A DNA stretch of 64,000 nucleotides from Microcaldota archaeon. GTDB lineage: Archaea; Micrarchaeota; Micrarchaeia; Micrarchaeales; Micrarchaeaceae. Location of the stretch: NCBI GenBank assembly GCA_021834785.1, contig JAKBRJ010000002.1, forward strand, positions 1-64,000. Reading direction: 5' to 3'. Positions 18,683-27,962 of the stretch are shown one piece after another (positions within the stretch are counted from its first letter, which is position 1; the number at the start of each line of letters is the position of its first letter). The position numbers and the translations under genes were made by a program. The notes under the pieces were generated by a model. The model was not told where the DNA came from and searched no databases. It saw only the letters and a program-made list of their open reading frames with translations.

Positions 18683-20131
18683 TCAACTTGCGGTTACATT
18701 CATGCTCGCATATGCTCCTTCTTCCCCTATTACCCTAACTGTATAGGTCTGGTTGGCTAACAGTTTTATTAACGGCCCAGTGCCCAGGTTCGCATTTGCA
18801 TGTGCGTTAGCAAACGCGTCATGTCCAAAAGCCACTGTTCCGTTGAATATCAACGTTACACTGCTGCCTGCGCCCAATACATATCCGTTCGGGCCTTCAG
18901 CTTCCGCTTGCGTAAACGGCAGCGACAATGTGCCATTGCTTGTCACTATGAAGTTCAGGGCGTTATGGTAGTCATGCGAAAATCTGTTTGCCTCTCCTAT
19001 CGCAGCTTCCAAACTCGCGTTTGACACGTTTATGTTATGCATGTCCTCTATGACTGATGCATTTATTTTGTTCCCGAATTCATTTTCAAGCGCTTTGGCC
19101 CTAGGGCTGTTTGCCATCGTTGTCAATACGTTTGCAGCTTCACTAATATCTGAAGAATTAAACGCACTTGCAAAGGAACTTATGGCGCTGATGTTGGCAC
19201 TTGAATTTAACAAGCCTAGCGCGTCCATATAGTCAGATAAATTTGCGCTTGTAGAAAGAGACGAGACAATGCCCCCCAATCCAGAAGAGAACCCGCTGCG
19301 CTGCTGGTCTGGCAAGTTCAACGAAGCGTTTGTGCTTATTATGGAGCGCATGTATCCGAACAGCATCACCTGCTTGAGCGTTACTGAAGAATTTGCATTG
19401 TTCTTCACTATAACCGCCAGATATGTGTTGTTGCCAGAAGACGTGAGCGATGCACCCGTAATCGTTATGTTCGGCCTTACCTGTTCGAGTTTTGCTTTTG
19501 CAACTGCATTTACGCGTGCTTTGAATCCGATGTGTACGCTTGTGCCGTTTATTGATCTGTTGTTTATCGTTATTGCTCTTGCAGCCGGAACCATTACGAA
19601 CAGTGTCTGATTGGCAGCGTATATCTGCAATACTGTGGGCGACAGGTCAACTAATGCTCCTCCAGAAGTTCCATTCAATCCGGATATCTTTATCTGAAGC
19701 CTGTTGTTTGGAACGCTCACATTGTAAATAGTGCCGTTGATGTCTATCCTTGCGGATGTTATATTGAATCTTACCATGTTAAAAGATTGGTTAACATTTA
19801 CGTGTGCAACTGCGATGGTCTGCGTGAAATTCGTCAAGTTCATAAGGTTGACGCTTCCGCTTGCGTTCAGATTAATGAATCCGGTCGAATTGGATTGCCC
19901 TGCTTCATGCAATGCCAATCCCGAATACCCTATAATCAGGGACTGGGTGCCTTCAGGCACATGCGGAGGATCCGTAAGCTGTACCGCCAAAGTGCCAAGC
20001 GGCACGTATGAAACGTTAGTTACGGTAGTCGGAGCCGTAGTCGGTACAGACGGGTGCGTTAGGGATATTGCAACATATATTATTGCAAGCACTACTATTA
20101 TTCCTATCAAATATGTCCCAGCCTTATTCAT
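18683..20131 (-). CDS. Surface protein with DUF4382-like domain
   Basis: About 482 residues. One N-terminal membrane helix (GTYLIGIIVVLAIIYVAISL), a Thr/Pro linker (PSVPTTAPTTVT), then LAVQLTDPPHVPEGTQSLI and GYSGLALHEAG, matching the start of DUF4382 beta-sandwich domains found in archaeal and bacterial secreted proteins. The remainder is Asn/Ser/Ala-rich. It is probably exposed on the outside; function unknown. The ATG at 20131 (MNKAGTY) is preferred over 20161 because it directly precedes the anchor helix. Confidence 0.7.
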   Translation of the reverse strand: MNKAGTYLIGIIVVLAIIYVAISLTHPSVPTTAPTTVTNVSYVPLGTLAVQLTDPPHVPEGTQSLIIGYSGLALHEAGQSNSTGFINLNASGSVNLMNLTNFTQTIAVAHVNVNQSFNMVRFNITSARIDINGTIYNVSVPNNRLQIKISGLNGTSGGALVDLSPTVLQIYAANQTLFVMVPAARAITINNRSINGTSVHIGFKARVNAVAKAKLEQVRPNITITGASLTSSGNNTYLAVIVKNNANSSVTLKQVMLFGYMRSIISTNASLNLPDQQRSGFSSGLGGIVSSLSTSANLSDYMDALGLLNSSANISAISSFASAFNSSDISEAANVLTTMANSPRAKALENEFGNKINASVIEDMHNINVSNASLEAAIGEANRFSHDYHNALNFIVTSNGTLSLPFTQAEAEGPNGYVLGAGSSVTLIFNGTVAFGHDAFANAHANANLGTGPLIKLLANQTYTVRVIGEEGAYASMNVTAS

Positions 20132-20230
20132 TCCATCACTAAACATATAAATCGATGGCAAACAATAAAAGCCTTATCCTGCGTGGAAAACGATTTAAAG
20201 GTTACTTTGGAATTATTATCGGGGGTGCAG

Positions 20231-20896
20231 ATGGCTGCCAAAAAAGCCGAAAAGGCCAAATCTAGACCTATTTCTTTGATGTACGGATTGCGCTGGAATC
20301 CTAACAAGAATATAACTTCTACTCAATATGCATTATATGCTGTGCAGATAGCCGTTGTAATACTGCTATCGTGGCTCGGCACTATAGCTACGCCCGTAGT
20401 GGGTCCAGGCATAGGATTTCTGTACTGGGCATATCCATTCTTTGTGCTTTTCACGCTATGGTGGGGCATGTGGGGTGTCCTTGGTGCGTTCCTTGGGAGC
20501 GTAGTCGGCGCAGGGTTGCTTACTGGCTTACCCATACTTCCTGCATTAGGGTTTAGCATAGGTGACTTCATACCTGCCATACTGATATTCCTATTATACC
20601 GTGGATATCTGATAAAACGAGATGTAGATCCATTTGGCAGGGACATACTCTCCAAACCGAAATCGGCCGCATGGTTTGTATTCTGGGTCATGGGGATAAC
20701 CAACGTCATAGGCGGCTTATGGGGGGTATGGATACTTACAGTATTGGGCTTCGTTCCATTGCATGCCTATTGGTTTGGTGCAAGTTTATGGATAATAGGG
20801 GATGCGATAGTCCTTCTGATGATGCCTTTTATGAGCAAGTACCTGACTCCAATAGTGGAGAGATACGGCCTTCTTACAAAAGGTTGGATATCGTAA
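20231..20896 (+). CDS. Probable ECF transporter substrate-binding (S) component
   Basis: About 221 residues with five or six hydrophobic helices, short loops and a basic N-terminus (MAAKKAEKAKSR). It is the first gene of an operon encoding an EcfT-like protein and fused ECF ATPases, so it is the natural candidate S component that binds the transported compound. S components diverge strongly and this one has no recognised specificity motif. The ATG at 20231 follows GGGGTG; a longer frame begins at GTG 20183, about 36 nt after a TATA box, so the start is unsettled. Confidence 0.68.
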   Translation: MAAKKAEKAKSRPISLMYGLRWNPNKNITSTQYALYAVQIAVVILLSWLGTIATPVVGPGIGFLYWAYPFFVLFTLWWGMWGVLGAFLGSVVGAGLLTGLPILPALGFSIGDFIPAILIFLLYRGYLIKRDVDPFGRDILSKPKSAAWFVFWVMGITNVIGGLWGVWILTVLGFVPLHAYWFGASLWIIGDAIVLLMMPFMSKYLTPIVERYGLLTKGWIS

Positions 20897-20915
20897 TAGA
20901 CTGCAGTGATAATAG

Positions 20916-21821
20916 ATGGTGCGCAAAGATGGCAAAGTAATGCATGCCGAGCCTAAGGCAGAATCCAGAATAAACCGCAAAGGCGAGAAGAAGTACATAC
21001 GCACCATACTATTCTATGCAAGGGCAAATTCGGTATTTGCACGCATCAATGCCCTTACAAAATTCATTGTGTTGATTCTGGTCTCCCTGGCCGTGATACA
21101 CCTAATAACGGAACGCACCCCAGACATAATATTTTCAGGAATAATGCTCCTGGCGGTGCTGTTTTTCATGGCAGATGCAAGAGTCATACGATATCTTGTC
21201 AAAAGCTATCTGGCTATTTTGATAGTTGCGCTTTTTGTGATGCTTATGTGGTGGTTAGTGTTCAACCAAGTTGGCAGCGTTGTGCTTGTGAACTTAAGGG
21301 CATTAGGCATCCCCCTTACCGTAACTACGCTTTCGTTGGAGATAGGCGTAACAAAAGTCTTTGGCTATGCAGCTCTGGCATTTCTTACCCTCCTTGTGCT
21401 GATGACCACAAGAGACTCTGATGTCATAAGCGCGCTCAGCAAGCTCAAGCTCCCATTCAAAGCAGTCTTCTTTTCATCATTCATCCTTCGCGCGTTTCAC
21501 ATAATGCAGGGCGATTTCGAATCGATACGCCATGCACAATTCGCACGAGGTTCGAGCATAAGCTCAGGGAAGAACATCGTCAAGAACGCAAGGAACTTTG
21601 CATCGCTTTCGATACCTTTAACCGCGGTCATGCTGAAGCGTTCCGTAGACATGGGTTCTGCACTAGAAGCAAGGGGCTTCAGCAAGAGCAAAGGCGTATC
21701 GGAATTCAAGAACGGGAATGGTTTTTCGCGATATGATTTTTCGATGATTGCATTGTCGGTTGCAGTGCTTTTTTCAGCATATATGTTCAATCTTACGCTG
21801 ATGTTTGGGATAATGCGCTGA
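20916..21821 (+). CDS. ecfT: ECF transporter transmembrane component EcfT
   Basis: About 301 residues; the N-terminal basic region is followed by several membrane helices, then a cytoplasmic coupling region. Both conserved Ala-Arg-Gly coupling motifs are present: QFARGSS (about 208) and ALEARGF (about 258), which contact the two ATPases. It connects the S component to the ATPase dimer. The stop is 4 nt before the ATPase start, indicating one transcript. Confidence 0.88.
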   Translation: MVRKDGKVMHAEPKAESRINRKGEKKYIRTILFYARANSVFARINALTKFIVLILVSLAVIHLITERTPDIIFSGIMLLAVLFFMADARVIRYLVKSYLAILIVALFVMLMWWLVFNQVGSVVLVNLRALGIPLTVTTLSLEIGVTKVFGYAALAFLTLLVLMTTRDSDVISALSKLKLPFKAVFFSSFILRAFHIMQGDFESIRHAQFARGSSISSGKNIVKNARNFASLSIPLTAVMLKRSVDMGSALEARGFSKSKGVSEFKNGNGFSRYDFSMIALSVAVLFSAYMFNLTLMFGIMR

Positions 21822-21825
21822 TATT

Positions 21826-24123
21826 ATGGATGCAATAAATGTCAATAAATTCTACTGGAGGTATCCTACGTTTACCGGCAGCGTAAACGAATTTGCGCTG
21901 AATGGGATAAGCCTGCAAATACGGGAGAATGAATTCTTCGGCATAACCGGTCCGAGCGGGTCCGGGAAGACTACCCTTTGTTTTGCAATATCTGGATTGA
22001 TACCTCACCAGATGCATCTGTCTTATGAGGACGCAAAACAGTTCATGGACGGAAGCATAAAAGTATTCGGCGATACCGTAAGCGCAGTAGTCAGGAGAAA
22101 CGGCAAGAACGTAATAATGGGCAAAGGGACTATGGCCCCAACTGTCGGCATAGTGATGCAGGACCCAGAAAGCCAGTTTCTTACAATGAGCGTAAAGCAG
22201 GAGCTTTCCTTAGGGCTTCAGTTCATGGGAATACCCCAAAGCGAAATAGATGCAAGGATAAAAGAGGCCCTTCGCAGGGTAGGCATGTACGACCTGTACG
22301 CAGATTCAGAGCGCATACACCCGGCTGAGCTTTCTGGAGGGCAGAAGCAACGGCTTATAATAGCCAGCTTCATAGCCATGCGGCCGAAGGTACTGATACT
22401 TGACGAGCCTACCTCTGATTTAGATCCTGCCGGGAAGATGGAAGTCATAGATGCAATAGAACGCATAAAGGAGGAGCACAAGCTTACTGTCATACTTGTA
22501 GAGCACAACCCGGAAATAATGCAGAGATTTGCCGATAGGATTGCAGTGATGGATAAAGGCTGCATAGTTGCAGTCGATACCCCAGAAAAGATATATTCAA
22601 ATAAGCAACTTGTCGAAAAGCACAGCATATATGCGCCGGAATTGACTGATGTTAAAATGGGCAGGGGAAACCGGACATACCTTACTATAGAATCATTCGT
22701 GGCACATGCAAGGCTGCTTAAAATAAAGGATGAACGTGTGCTTCAAGAATCTTTTGAAGCCATCAAAGAGCCATCAAAAGAGCTCATATCTGTGAAAGAC
22801 TTGGACTTTAGCTATGGGGACGGAACGCACGCCCTTAATTCCATATCATTCAAGATAGCGAAAGGCGAATTCGTAGCTCTGGTGGGCCAGAATGGTTCTG
22901 GCAAAAGCACGCTGTCCAAAGTGCTAAGCGGCATAGAGAGCTCGTTCAAAGGCAATGTAAACGTAATGGGCATGGATCTTCATGCCGCTAAGAACAGGGC
23001 CCTGATGCCATTCAAAGTGGGCTATATATTCCAGAATCCCGACCATCAGATATTCAACAGGAGCGTATATTCGGAGGTGGCATATGGCCTGAAGAACATG
23101 GGCCTGCCAAAAGAAGAAATAAATATGGGGGTAAAGAAGGCGCTGAAAAACGTCGGGCTCGAGAGCAAAGCCTCTGAAGATCCTCTTTTCCTGGGCAAGG
23201 GGCAAAAGCGCAGGCTTGCAGTTGCAAGCGTGCTTGCAATGGAACCTGAAATACTGATAGTCGACGAACCGACTACTGGCCAAGACTACGCTATGGCAAA
23301 GGAGATAATGGAACTCCTCAAAATCATGAACGATGCCGGAAAGACAATATTTGTAATAACGCACGATATGCGCCTTGTAGCAGAATACTGCAAACGCTCG
23401 ATAGTCATGAATGCAGGCAGCATAATATATGACGGCAGCACCGTAAACCTATTTGAAGATGATGCATTGCTATCCAAGGCATCGCTCGTTGCTCCTCAAT
23501 CAGTAAAACTTTCAAAAGAGCTCAGAAGGATAGGCATGCTGAACAACATATTGCTTACCGCATCCGATTTGAACGATTTTTTCAGTTTTAGCAGCATGAA
23601 GACAAAATACAAACGCATGGACTTTGGTGCAATGCGAATGCATGCAAAGAGCATAGCGTCCGCCATAAAATCCAAGCACGGTGCCCCAAGTGCGATAGTC
23701 TACGTGCAAAGGGGTGGCATGGTGTTCGGGCGTTTGCTGAGCGACTATTTGGGTGTCAGCAAAGTGTTTGGGATCAAGGCCAGCTACTACAACGAATATA
23801 GTCTTCCCTCAAAAGGCGTCTATGTCGGCAGCCTAAACGGAGTTCAGGAAAACAACGGATACATATTGCTGGTGGACGATATAATAGATACCGGGAAGAC
23901 GATGGCTGCGGTATCAAGCAAGATATTGCCCATCTCTAGAAAGTTAGTGACTGTTGCGCTGCTATGCAAGGAAGGCTCATCTTTCAAGCCCGATTTCTGC
24001 GGCACCTATACAAGTAAAGACAGTTGGATAATATTTGATTATGAAAAGGAGGAGGCATACAGAAGTTTCCAGCATGACAATAACCATGCAGGCATGAAAT
24101 TCATAAAAGAAAATTTTAGGTGA
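21826..24123 (+). CDS. Fused double ECF ATPase with C-terminal phosphoribosyltransferase
   Basis: A 765-residue, three-domain protein. Domain 1 (about 1-270): Walker A GPSGSGKTT 42-50, signature LSGGQ 169-173, Walker B VLILDEP 189-195, switch His 226. Domain 2 (about 320-555): Walker A GQNGSGKST 354-362, Q-loop FQNPDHQIF, a degenerate signature LGKGQ 456-460, Walker B LIVDEP, switch His 513. Domain 3 (about 598-750) is a type I phosphoribosyltransferase: RGGMVFGRLLSDYLGV (629-644) and PRPP loop LLVDDIIDTGKT (681-692). ECF ATPases are normally separate or paired proteins without this third domain. Coupled nucleobase import and phosphoribosylation is the inferred role. Confidence 0.88.
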   Translation: MDAINVNKFYWRYPTFTGSVNEFALNGISLQIRENEFFGITGPSGSGKTTLCFAISGLIPHQMHLSYEDAKQFMDGSIKVFGDTVSAVVRRNGKNVIMGKGTMAPTVGIVMQDPESQFLTMSVKQELSLGLQFMGIPQSEIDARIKEALRRVGMYDLYADSERIHPAELSGGQKQRLIIASFIAMRPKVLILDEPTSDLDPAGKMEVIDAIERIKEEHKLTVILVEHNPEIMQRFADRIAVMDKGCIVAVDTPEKIYSNKQLVEKHSIYAPELTDVKMGRGNRTYLTIESFVAHARLLKIKDERVLQESFEAIKEPSKELISVKDLDFSYGDGTHALNSISFKIAKGEFVALVGQNGSGKSTLSKVLSGIESSFKGNVNVMGMDLHAAKNRALMPFKVGYIFQNPDHQIFNRSVYSEVAYGLKNMGLPKEEINMGVKKALKNVGLESKASEDPLFLGKGQKRRLAVASVLAMEPEILIVDEPTTGQDYAMAKEIMELLKIMNDAGKTIFVITHDMRLVAEYCKRSIVMNAGSIIYDGSTVNLFEDDALLSKASLVAPQSVKLSKELRRIGMLNNILLTASDLNDFFSFSSMKTKYKRMDFGAMRMHAKSIASAIKSKHGAPSAIVYVQRGGMVFGRLLSDYLGVSKVFGIKASYYNEYSLPSKGVYVGSLNGVQENNGYILLVDDIIDTGKTMAAVSSKILPISRKLVTVALLCKEGSSFKPDFCGTYTSKDSWIIFDYEKEEAYRSFQHDNNHAGMKFIKENFR
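23716..23744 (+). repeat. Direct repeat, copy 1 (phosphoribosyltransferase domains)
   Basis: 29 nt identical to 24252-24280, encoding the GMVFGRLLSD core in both domains. Identity at the nucleotide level suggests recent duplication or gene conversion. Confidence 0.85.
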
Positions 24124-24128
24124 CAAAG

Positions 24129-24719
24129 ATGAAAAAAACGAGGTATGCAAGGATAAGCTTCGAAGAGATGCAAAGCCTGAGCAAGGCAATTGCATTGGCA
24201 TTTTCAAGAAAATATGGCACTCCAGAAGCCATAATATACGTTGAGCGCGGAGGCATGGTGTTCGGGCGTTTGCTGAGCGATTATCTTGGCGTAAGCCGGC
24301 TATATGGAATAAGGGCAAGACACTATCCAAAAACGAATGCAATGGCAAGCACGGTACATCTAGAAGGGATGGAAGCATTGCCCGAGTCGTGGCCTAACGA
24401 CAAGCATATACTCGTTGCGGATGACATTGCAGATACCGGGAAGACACTTAATGCCATATTATCAGAGCTAAGGAAATCAATACCCAACATAGCGACTGCG
24501 ACCATGCTCCGCAAACCGCGGTCAATTATACTGCCGGATTTCTTCGGCAAAACGCTGGACAACGATGTGTGGGCCATCTTCGACTACGAAGAGATGGAAA
24601 CAGGCGCGGACTTCAAAAAGTCCGGCAACAGGGGCGGGCAGGACTTCATGCGCAAAAAGTACGGCATTGGGCGCAATGCTAGAAGCAAAGCGAATTCCAC
24701 TGCAGGCTTTGGCAAATAA
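24129..24719 (+). CDS. Stand-alone phosphoribosyltransferase
   Basis: About 196 residues. RGGMVFGRLLSDYLGV near the N-terminus and PRPP loop VADDIADTGKT (about residue 100) match the fused domain of the preceding gene and the archaeal xanthine/guanine/hypoxanthine phosphoribosyltransferase group (COG2236 type). The base-binding hood differs from the fused copy (MASTVHLEGMEALPESWP here), so the two may prefer different bases or one may be regulatory. The ATG at 24129 follows AGGTGA; the ATPase stop overlaps this SD site. Substrate is inferred, not shown. Confidence 0.85.
   Translation: MKKTRYARISFEEMQSLSKAIALAFSRKYGTPEAIIYVERGGMVFGRLLSDYLGVSRLYGIRARHYPKTNAMASTVHLEGMEALPESWPNDKHILVADDIADTGKTLNAILSELRKSIPNIATATMLRKPRSIILPDFFGKTLDNDVWAIFDYEEMETGADFKKSGNRGGQDFMRKKYGIGRNARSKANSTAGFGK
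24252..24280 (+). repeat. Direct repeat, copy 2 (phosphoribosyltransferase domains)
   Basis: Identical to 23716-23744 over 29 nt; see copy 1. Confidence 0.85.
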
Positions 24720-24732
24720 TCAGGGCGGAATA

Positions 24733-25011
24733 ATGAAAGCGATGCTTGTAGTGCATGGGTTTGTACAAGGTGTTGGTTACAGGTATCTAGTCATGAAGAA
24801 CGCGGTGTCCCTGGGGATTAAGGGAAATGTAAGGAATATGCCGGATGGCAGCGTATTGATATTGGCGGAGGGTACGAAAGAACAGATACTCAAATTGATA
24901 AAAGCGATAGACATAAGCACGGAAAACGGCCCTCAGGTCTACAAAATAGAAAGATCCAATGTCAAAGGCAGCGATTACGGGGCATTTGATGATTTCAGCA
25001 TAGCGCATTGA
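24733..25011 (+). CDS. acyP: Acylphosphatase
   Basis: A 92-residue enzyme that hydrolyses acyl phosphates such as carbamoyl phosphate or 1,3-bisphosphoglycerate. The P-loop-like motif VHGFVQGVGYRY contains the catalytic Arg, and GNVRNMPDGSV contains the catalytic Asn. Standard length. The frame is open upstream into the phosphoribosyltransferase gene, but ATG 24733 gives the normal family start. It is 13 nt after the preceding stop, probably the last gene of the operon. Confidence 0.93.
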   Translation: MKAMLVVHGFVQGVGYRYLVMKNAVSLGIKGNVRNMPDGSVLILAEGTKEQILKLIKAIDISTENGPQVYKIERSNVKGSDYGAFDDFSIAH

Positions 25012-25020
25012 ACCTGAAAG

Positions 25021-25392
25021 TCATTTTGGCTCATTTTCGCATTCTATCGTTGCCTGCAACTCAATCCTCTCGGAAATGGCCCCATCCTGGTCATACACAT
25101 ACGCGGTTATTTTTACCGCATACCCATCTGGAAAATTATTAGGCCTTGTATATATCTTAATCTGCTTCTCTATGGCGCTTTCCGGATGAACGATGCCCAT
25201 TCTTGTCCTTCCTGTATCTAACTCCCTATCGTGCGCCAATGAAAGAGGGGACTTTACATTAACGTCGCATTCGCACCAATAATGGTTAGTCTTGTTTGCA
25301 TTGCCTAGGCGTATGATCATTATGGCCTCATTCTTTGCATATGCCTTGAGCTTTTCCGGCACGAACTTTGCGCTAACGCTTAAATCGGACAT
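25021..25392 (-). CDS. Small hypothetical protein, possibly Ig-like fold
   Basis: About 123 residues, soluble, unrecognised. Alternating hydrophobic and polar residues, little helix tendency and a C-terminal pattern (YAVKITAYVYDQDGA) suggest a beta-sandwich. The start MSDLSVSAKF at 25392 is more likely than the ATG at 25401. It converges on the acylphosphatase gene and is divergent from the winged-helix gene. Confidence 0.6.
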   Translation of the reverse strand: MSDLSVSAKFVPEKLKAYAKNEAIMIIRLGNANKTNHYWCECDVNVKSPLSLAHDRELDTGRTRMGIVHPESAIEKQIKIYTRPNNFPDGYAVKITAYVYDQDGAISERIELQATIECENEPK

Positions 25393-25478
25393 GTAATTCA
25401 CTCTTAATTATACGCAGATAGTAATTTATAAACTTTAATTTCTAAATACATCTTGTAAACCCTCAACCGTGTGCAGAT

Positions 25479-25937
25479 ATGGAAGTTAATGAAGCAAAGC
25501 TTATAGAGCGGGAGATAACGCTAAGGGAGCTAAGGCTCACAAAAGAGGTCGTGGAGACTAGGCGCTCAATGGTCAGGTGGCTTGCACTCAGCCTAGGGGT
25601 AATAAATCCTGGCGAATCAAGGCTCAGCGCAATATCCGTATTAGATTCGATGTTATACTTCCAATTCACGAAAAACGAGGATCCCACTGTAGAGGAATTG
25701 TCGAAGTACATAGGCGAGGCATGGGCCCCAATAAATGAAAAGACATTGAGGTACCATCTCCTGCAGCTTGCAAATGCAGGTGTTCTTGCACATTCAAAGG
25801 GCAAGTACCGCTTCATAATTCCTGACGGATATGACAGGTATGACATCGATGCGTGGGTGGAGAACTACTTCGAATCAGGGATATACCCGATAAAAGGCAA
25901 GGTATCGACTGTAATAAAAGAATTGAGCAAAAGGTAA
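25479..25937 (+). CDS. Winged-helix DNA-binding-like protein
   Basis: About 152 residues. After a charged N-terminal helix comes a region resembling a winged helix: PTVEELSKYIGEAWAPINEK, then TLRYHLLQLANAGVLAHSKG with a wing YRFIIPDG. It is probably a transcription regulator, perhaps dimerising through the N-terminal coil. Effector and target unknown. The surface-protein gene starts 4 nt after its stop, so they are co-transcribed. Confidence 0.65.
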   Translation: MEVNEAKLIEREITLRELRLTKEVVETRRSMVRWLALSLGVINPGESRLSAISVLDSMLYFQFTKNEDPTVEELSKYIGEAWAPINEKTLRYHLLQLANAGVLAHSKGKYRFIIPDGYDRYDIDAWVENYFESGIYPIKGKVSTVIKELSKR

Positions 25938-25941
25938 TGCA

Positions 25942-27669
25942 ATGGTGTCTAAGAATGTTGTATTTTATGGTATACTTGCGATAGCGATCGCATTAATAGT
26001 CTTCATATCTGCGCTAATGTTAAAGTCTCCCTCTTCATATAATGTGGCGGTGCATATAGCCGCCCTGAATTATGGCGCATCCAATGCCCTATACCCATAT
26101 CAGACGTCACACTTTCTTATAACTGTATATAATAAAGGCAATTTTTACGCCAAGGCCATACCTTTGGGATTTTACTTAAACGGCACCGAGCTTGCGTTCT
26201 ATAAGGTATCGATACCTGCAAATTCAAACGTATCGGTAAATGAAAACTATACATACAATGCAAACGGCACGTACCAGTTTTCTGCAGTTCTTGATCCTGC
26301 CAATGTCCTAAATATAGCAAACAGGCCGGATGCTTCAAGCGATGTTAACATTAAGGTTGAAGCCCCACAGACGCCTGATTTATATACATTCATACCAAAC
26401 AACGGCATAATAAATACTACCGAGTTTTCACTCTTCCCTAAAGGCGCTGCATTTTCATCGCTTGCATACGATTCCTATAATATTAGCAACTTCAAGATGC
26501 TATTCGGCCCATCGCAAGGCATAATATCAAAGGTATTCACGGATATTTTGCCGCTGATAAATGTAGAAAACGGCGTATATGCCAAGTATCGCAACGGGAG
26601 CATAGCTTACGGAGCGTGGATACAAGGGGCATTGACGAGCGAAAAGATAGCCCTTCTTCTTTCTACCTTCAATATACCTGTATACAATTTCACGGCCGGC
26701 GGCAACACCGCTACGTTTGCCAAGGCAAACAACGATACGAGCATATGCACACTTACATACGGGGGCTGGACAAAGGTGATGGCGTACTACAACGAATTAG
26801 GCAATGCAACATGCATGAATGTGATATCAAAAACTTATCAGCCATCAGAGGCCAATGCCATAATTGCGGCATCTAAGTCAAATCACACATTTGGTGCGCA
26901 TCTTGCCAATTTCACATATACTAATTCCACCCAAATAGGCCAGGCATTTGGAATTTCATCGAACCGCACATATTACATGAATATGTTCCAAAACAGTTTT
27001 GGGACATTTGCAGCATACCTGCAAAAGAACGCACATCCATTGAACGTATCCGGCATTTACAATTCTACGCGTAGCTGCTTAGGCCTAATATATAATAGCA
27101 ACAAAACCGGCACAAGCGTATGCTCAATATACCTGGCGCCAATAAACGGGGCGGCGTCATCGCTTGCCAATTACTCATTCATAAAATCGGAGGAGATCGG
27201 CACCAACTATACTGCAATATTATATTCGTTTGTCAACTCTTCAAATGCATTGAATGCACATTACAATTCCGCCAAGCTGATACAGGCGCTGAACCTAAGC
27301 CAGCGCAGCGCAATATGGCAACCGGCGTTCAAGAATTCGTGCAGCATAAGCAATTCTTCAATGGGGTGCAAGGCGCTGGCGTTCAATACATCAGATGACT
27401 ATGCATCCATGCAGATACTCAACGGGCTGCCACATGCGATCCACATAAACACCCTATCGTGCTTCATATCTGGAGAAGAAGTCAACCAGACCATAAATCA
27501 GACGATAGCCAGCGGCGCAAGCGCCAATGATACGGTCGCATGCCACAACATACCCGTGCCAATTGCAAGCATCACCACCGCATACGAGATGCATATGAAT
27601 TACACATACGAAAACGTGGCAAGGTCAGTCAATGGCACATTCAATGCAACAAATGCATTCTTCGGATGA
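25942..27669 (+). CDS. Large membrane-anchored surface protein
   Basis: About 575 residues. A short cytoplasmic N-terminus (MVSKNVVFYG), one hydrophobic helix at about 8-28, then a long outside domain dense in Asn-x-Ser/Thr sequons, with about ten Cys in the second half that may form disulfides. No C-terminal anchor is obvious. An early CARDB-like beta region is possible (NKGNFYAKAIPLGFYLNG). Function unknown; it shares an operon with the winged-helix gene. Confidence 0.7.
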   Translation: MVSKNVVFYGILAIAIALIVFISALMLKSPSSYNVAVHIAALNYGASNALYPYQTSHFLITVYNKGNFYAKAIPLGFYLNGTELAFYKVSIPANSNVSVNENYTYNANGTYQFSAVLDPANVLNIANRPDASSDVNIKVEAPQTPDLYTFIPNNGIINTTEFSLFPKGAAFSSLAYDSYNISNFKMLFGPSQGIISKVFTDILPLINVENGVYAKYRNGSIAYGAWIQGALTSEKIALLLSTFNIPVYNFTAGGNTATFAKANNDTSICTLTYGGWTKVMAYYNELGNATCMNVISKTYQPSEANAIIAASKSNHTFGAHLANFTYTNSTQIGQAFGISSNRTYYMNMFQNSFGTFAAYLQKNAHPLNVSGIYNSTRSCLGLIYNSNKTGTSVCSIYLAPINGAASSLANYSFIKSEEIGTNYTAILYSFVNSSNALNAHYNSAKLIQALNLSQRSAIWQPAFKNSCSISNSSMGCKALAFNTSDDYASMQILNGLPHAIHINTLSCFISGEEVNQTINQTIASGASANDTVACHNIPVPIASITTAYEMHMNYTYENVARSVNGTFNATNAFFG

Positions 27670-27689
27670 CGGTATCTGATAAAAGGCCC

Positions 27690-27884
27690 TCAAAACCCGA
27701 TGAAATCCTTTGCGCCCATGCCTTCAGGGAAAGCCCTTCCATTTTCTGCTTCTACTGGAAGCTTGAGCTGGTTCGCCAGCCTTTGCAGTTCGCTCATGTC
27801 AATTATCCTATCTAAAAAGAGCTCTGCAAATGTACTGCTTCCTATGGGCATGCGCTTCACTTTGAAAACCACATACTGCAGCAT
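27690..27884 (-). CDS. Small conserved-looking protein with unusual start
   Basis: Unrecognised protein. From the first ATG it is 64 residues (MLQYVVFKVKRMPIG), but the frame is open for 23 codons upstream and reads IISETAKAILEDGSIRIKVK, a natural protein N-terminus. No ATG, GTG or TTG lies in that stretch; AUA at 27951-27953 follows GGTG (27959-27962) at 5 nt, the spacing used by other genes here. An ATG at 27969-27971 is followed at once by TAA. Real coding is likely; the start is unusual or damaged. Confidence 0.55.
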   Translation of the reverse strand: MLQYVVFKVKRMPIGSSTFAELFLDRIIDMSELQRLANQLKLPVEAENGRAFPEGMGAKDFIGF

Positions 27885-27950
27885 CCCTGCGCGCTTTACC
27901 TTAATGCGTATGCTTCCATCCTCTAATATCGCTTTTGCAGTTTCGCTTAT

Positions 27951-27962
27951 TATTGCAGCACC
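27951..27962 (-). promoter_or_regulatory. SD site followed by AUA in place of a start codon
   Basis: Minus-strand GGTG, 5 nt, then ATA ATA, at the spacing where nuoI, nuoJ and others have ATG. See the finding on AUA initiation. Confidence 0.45.
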
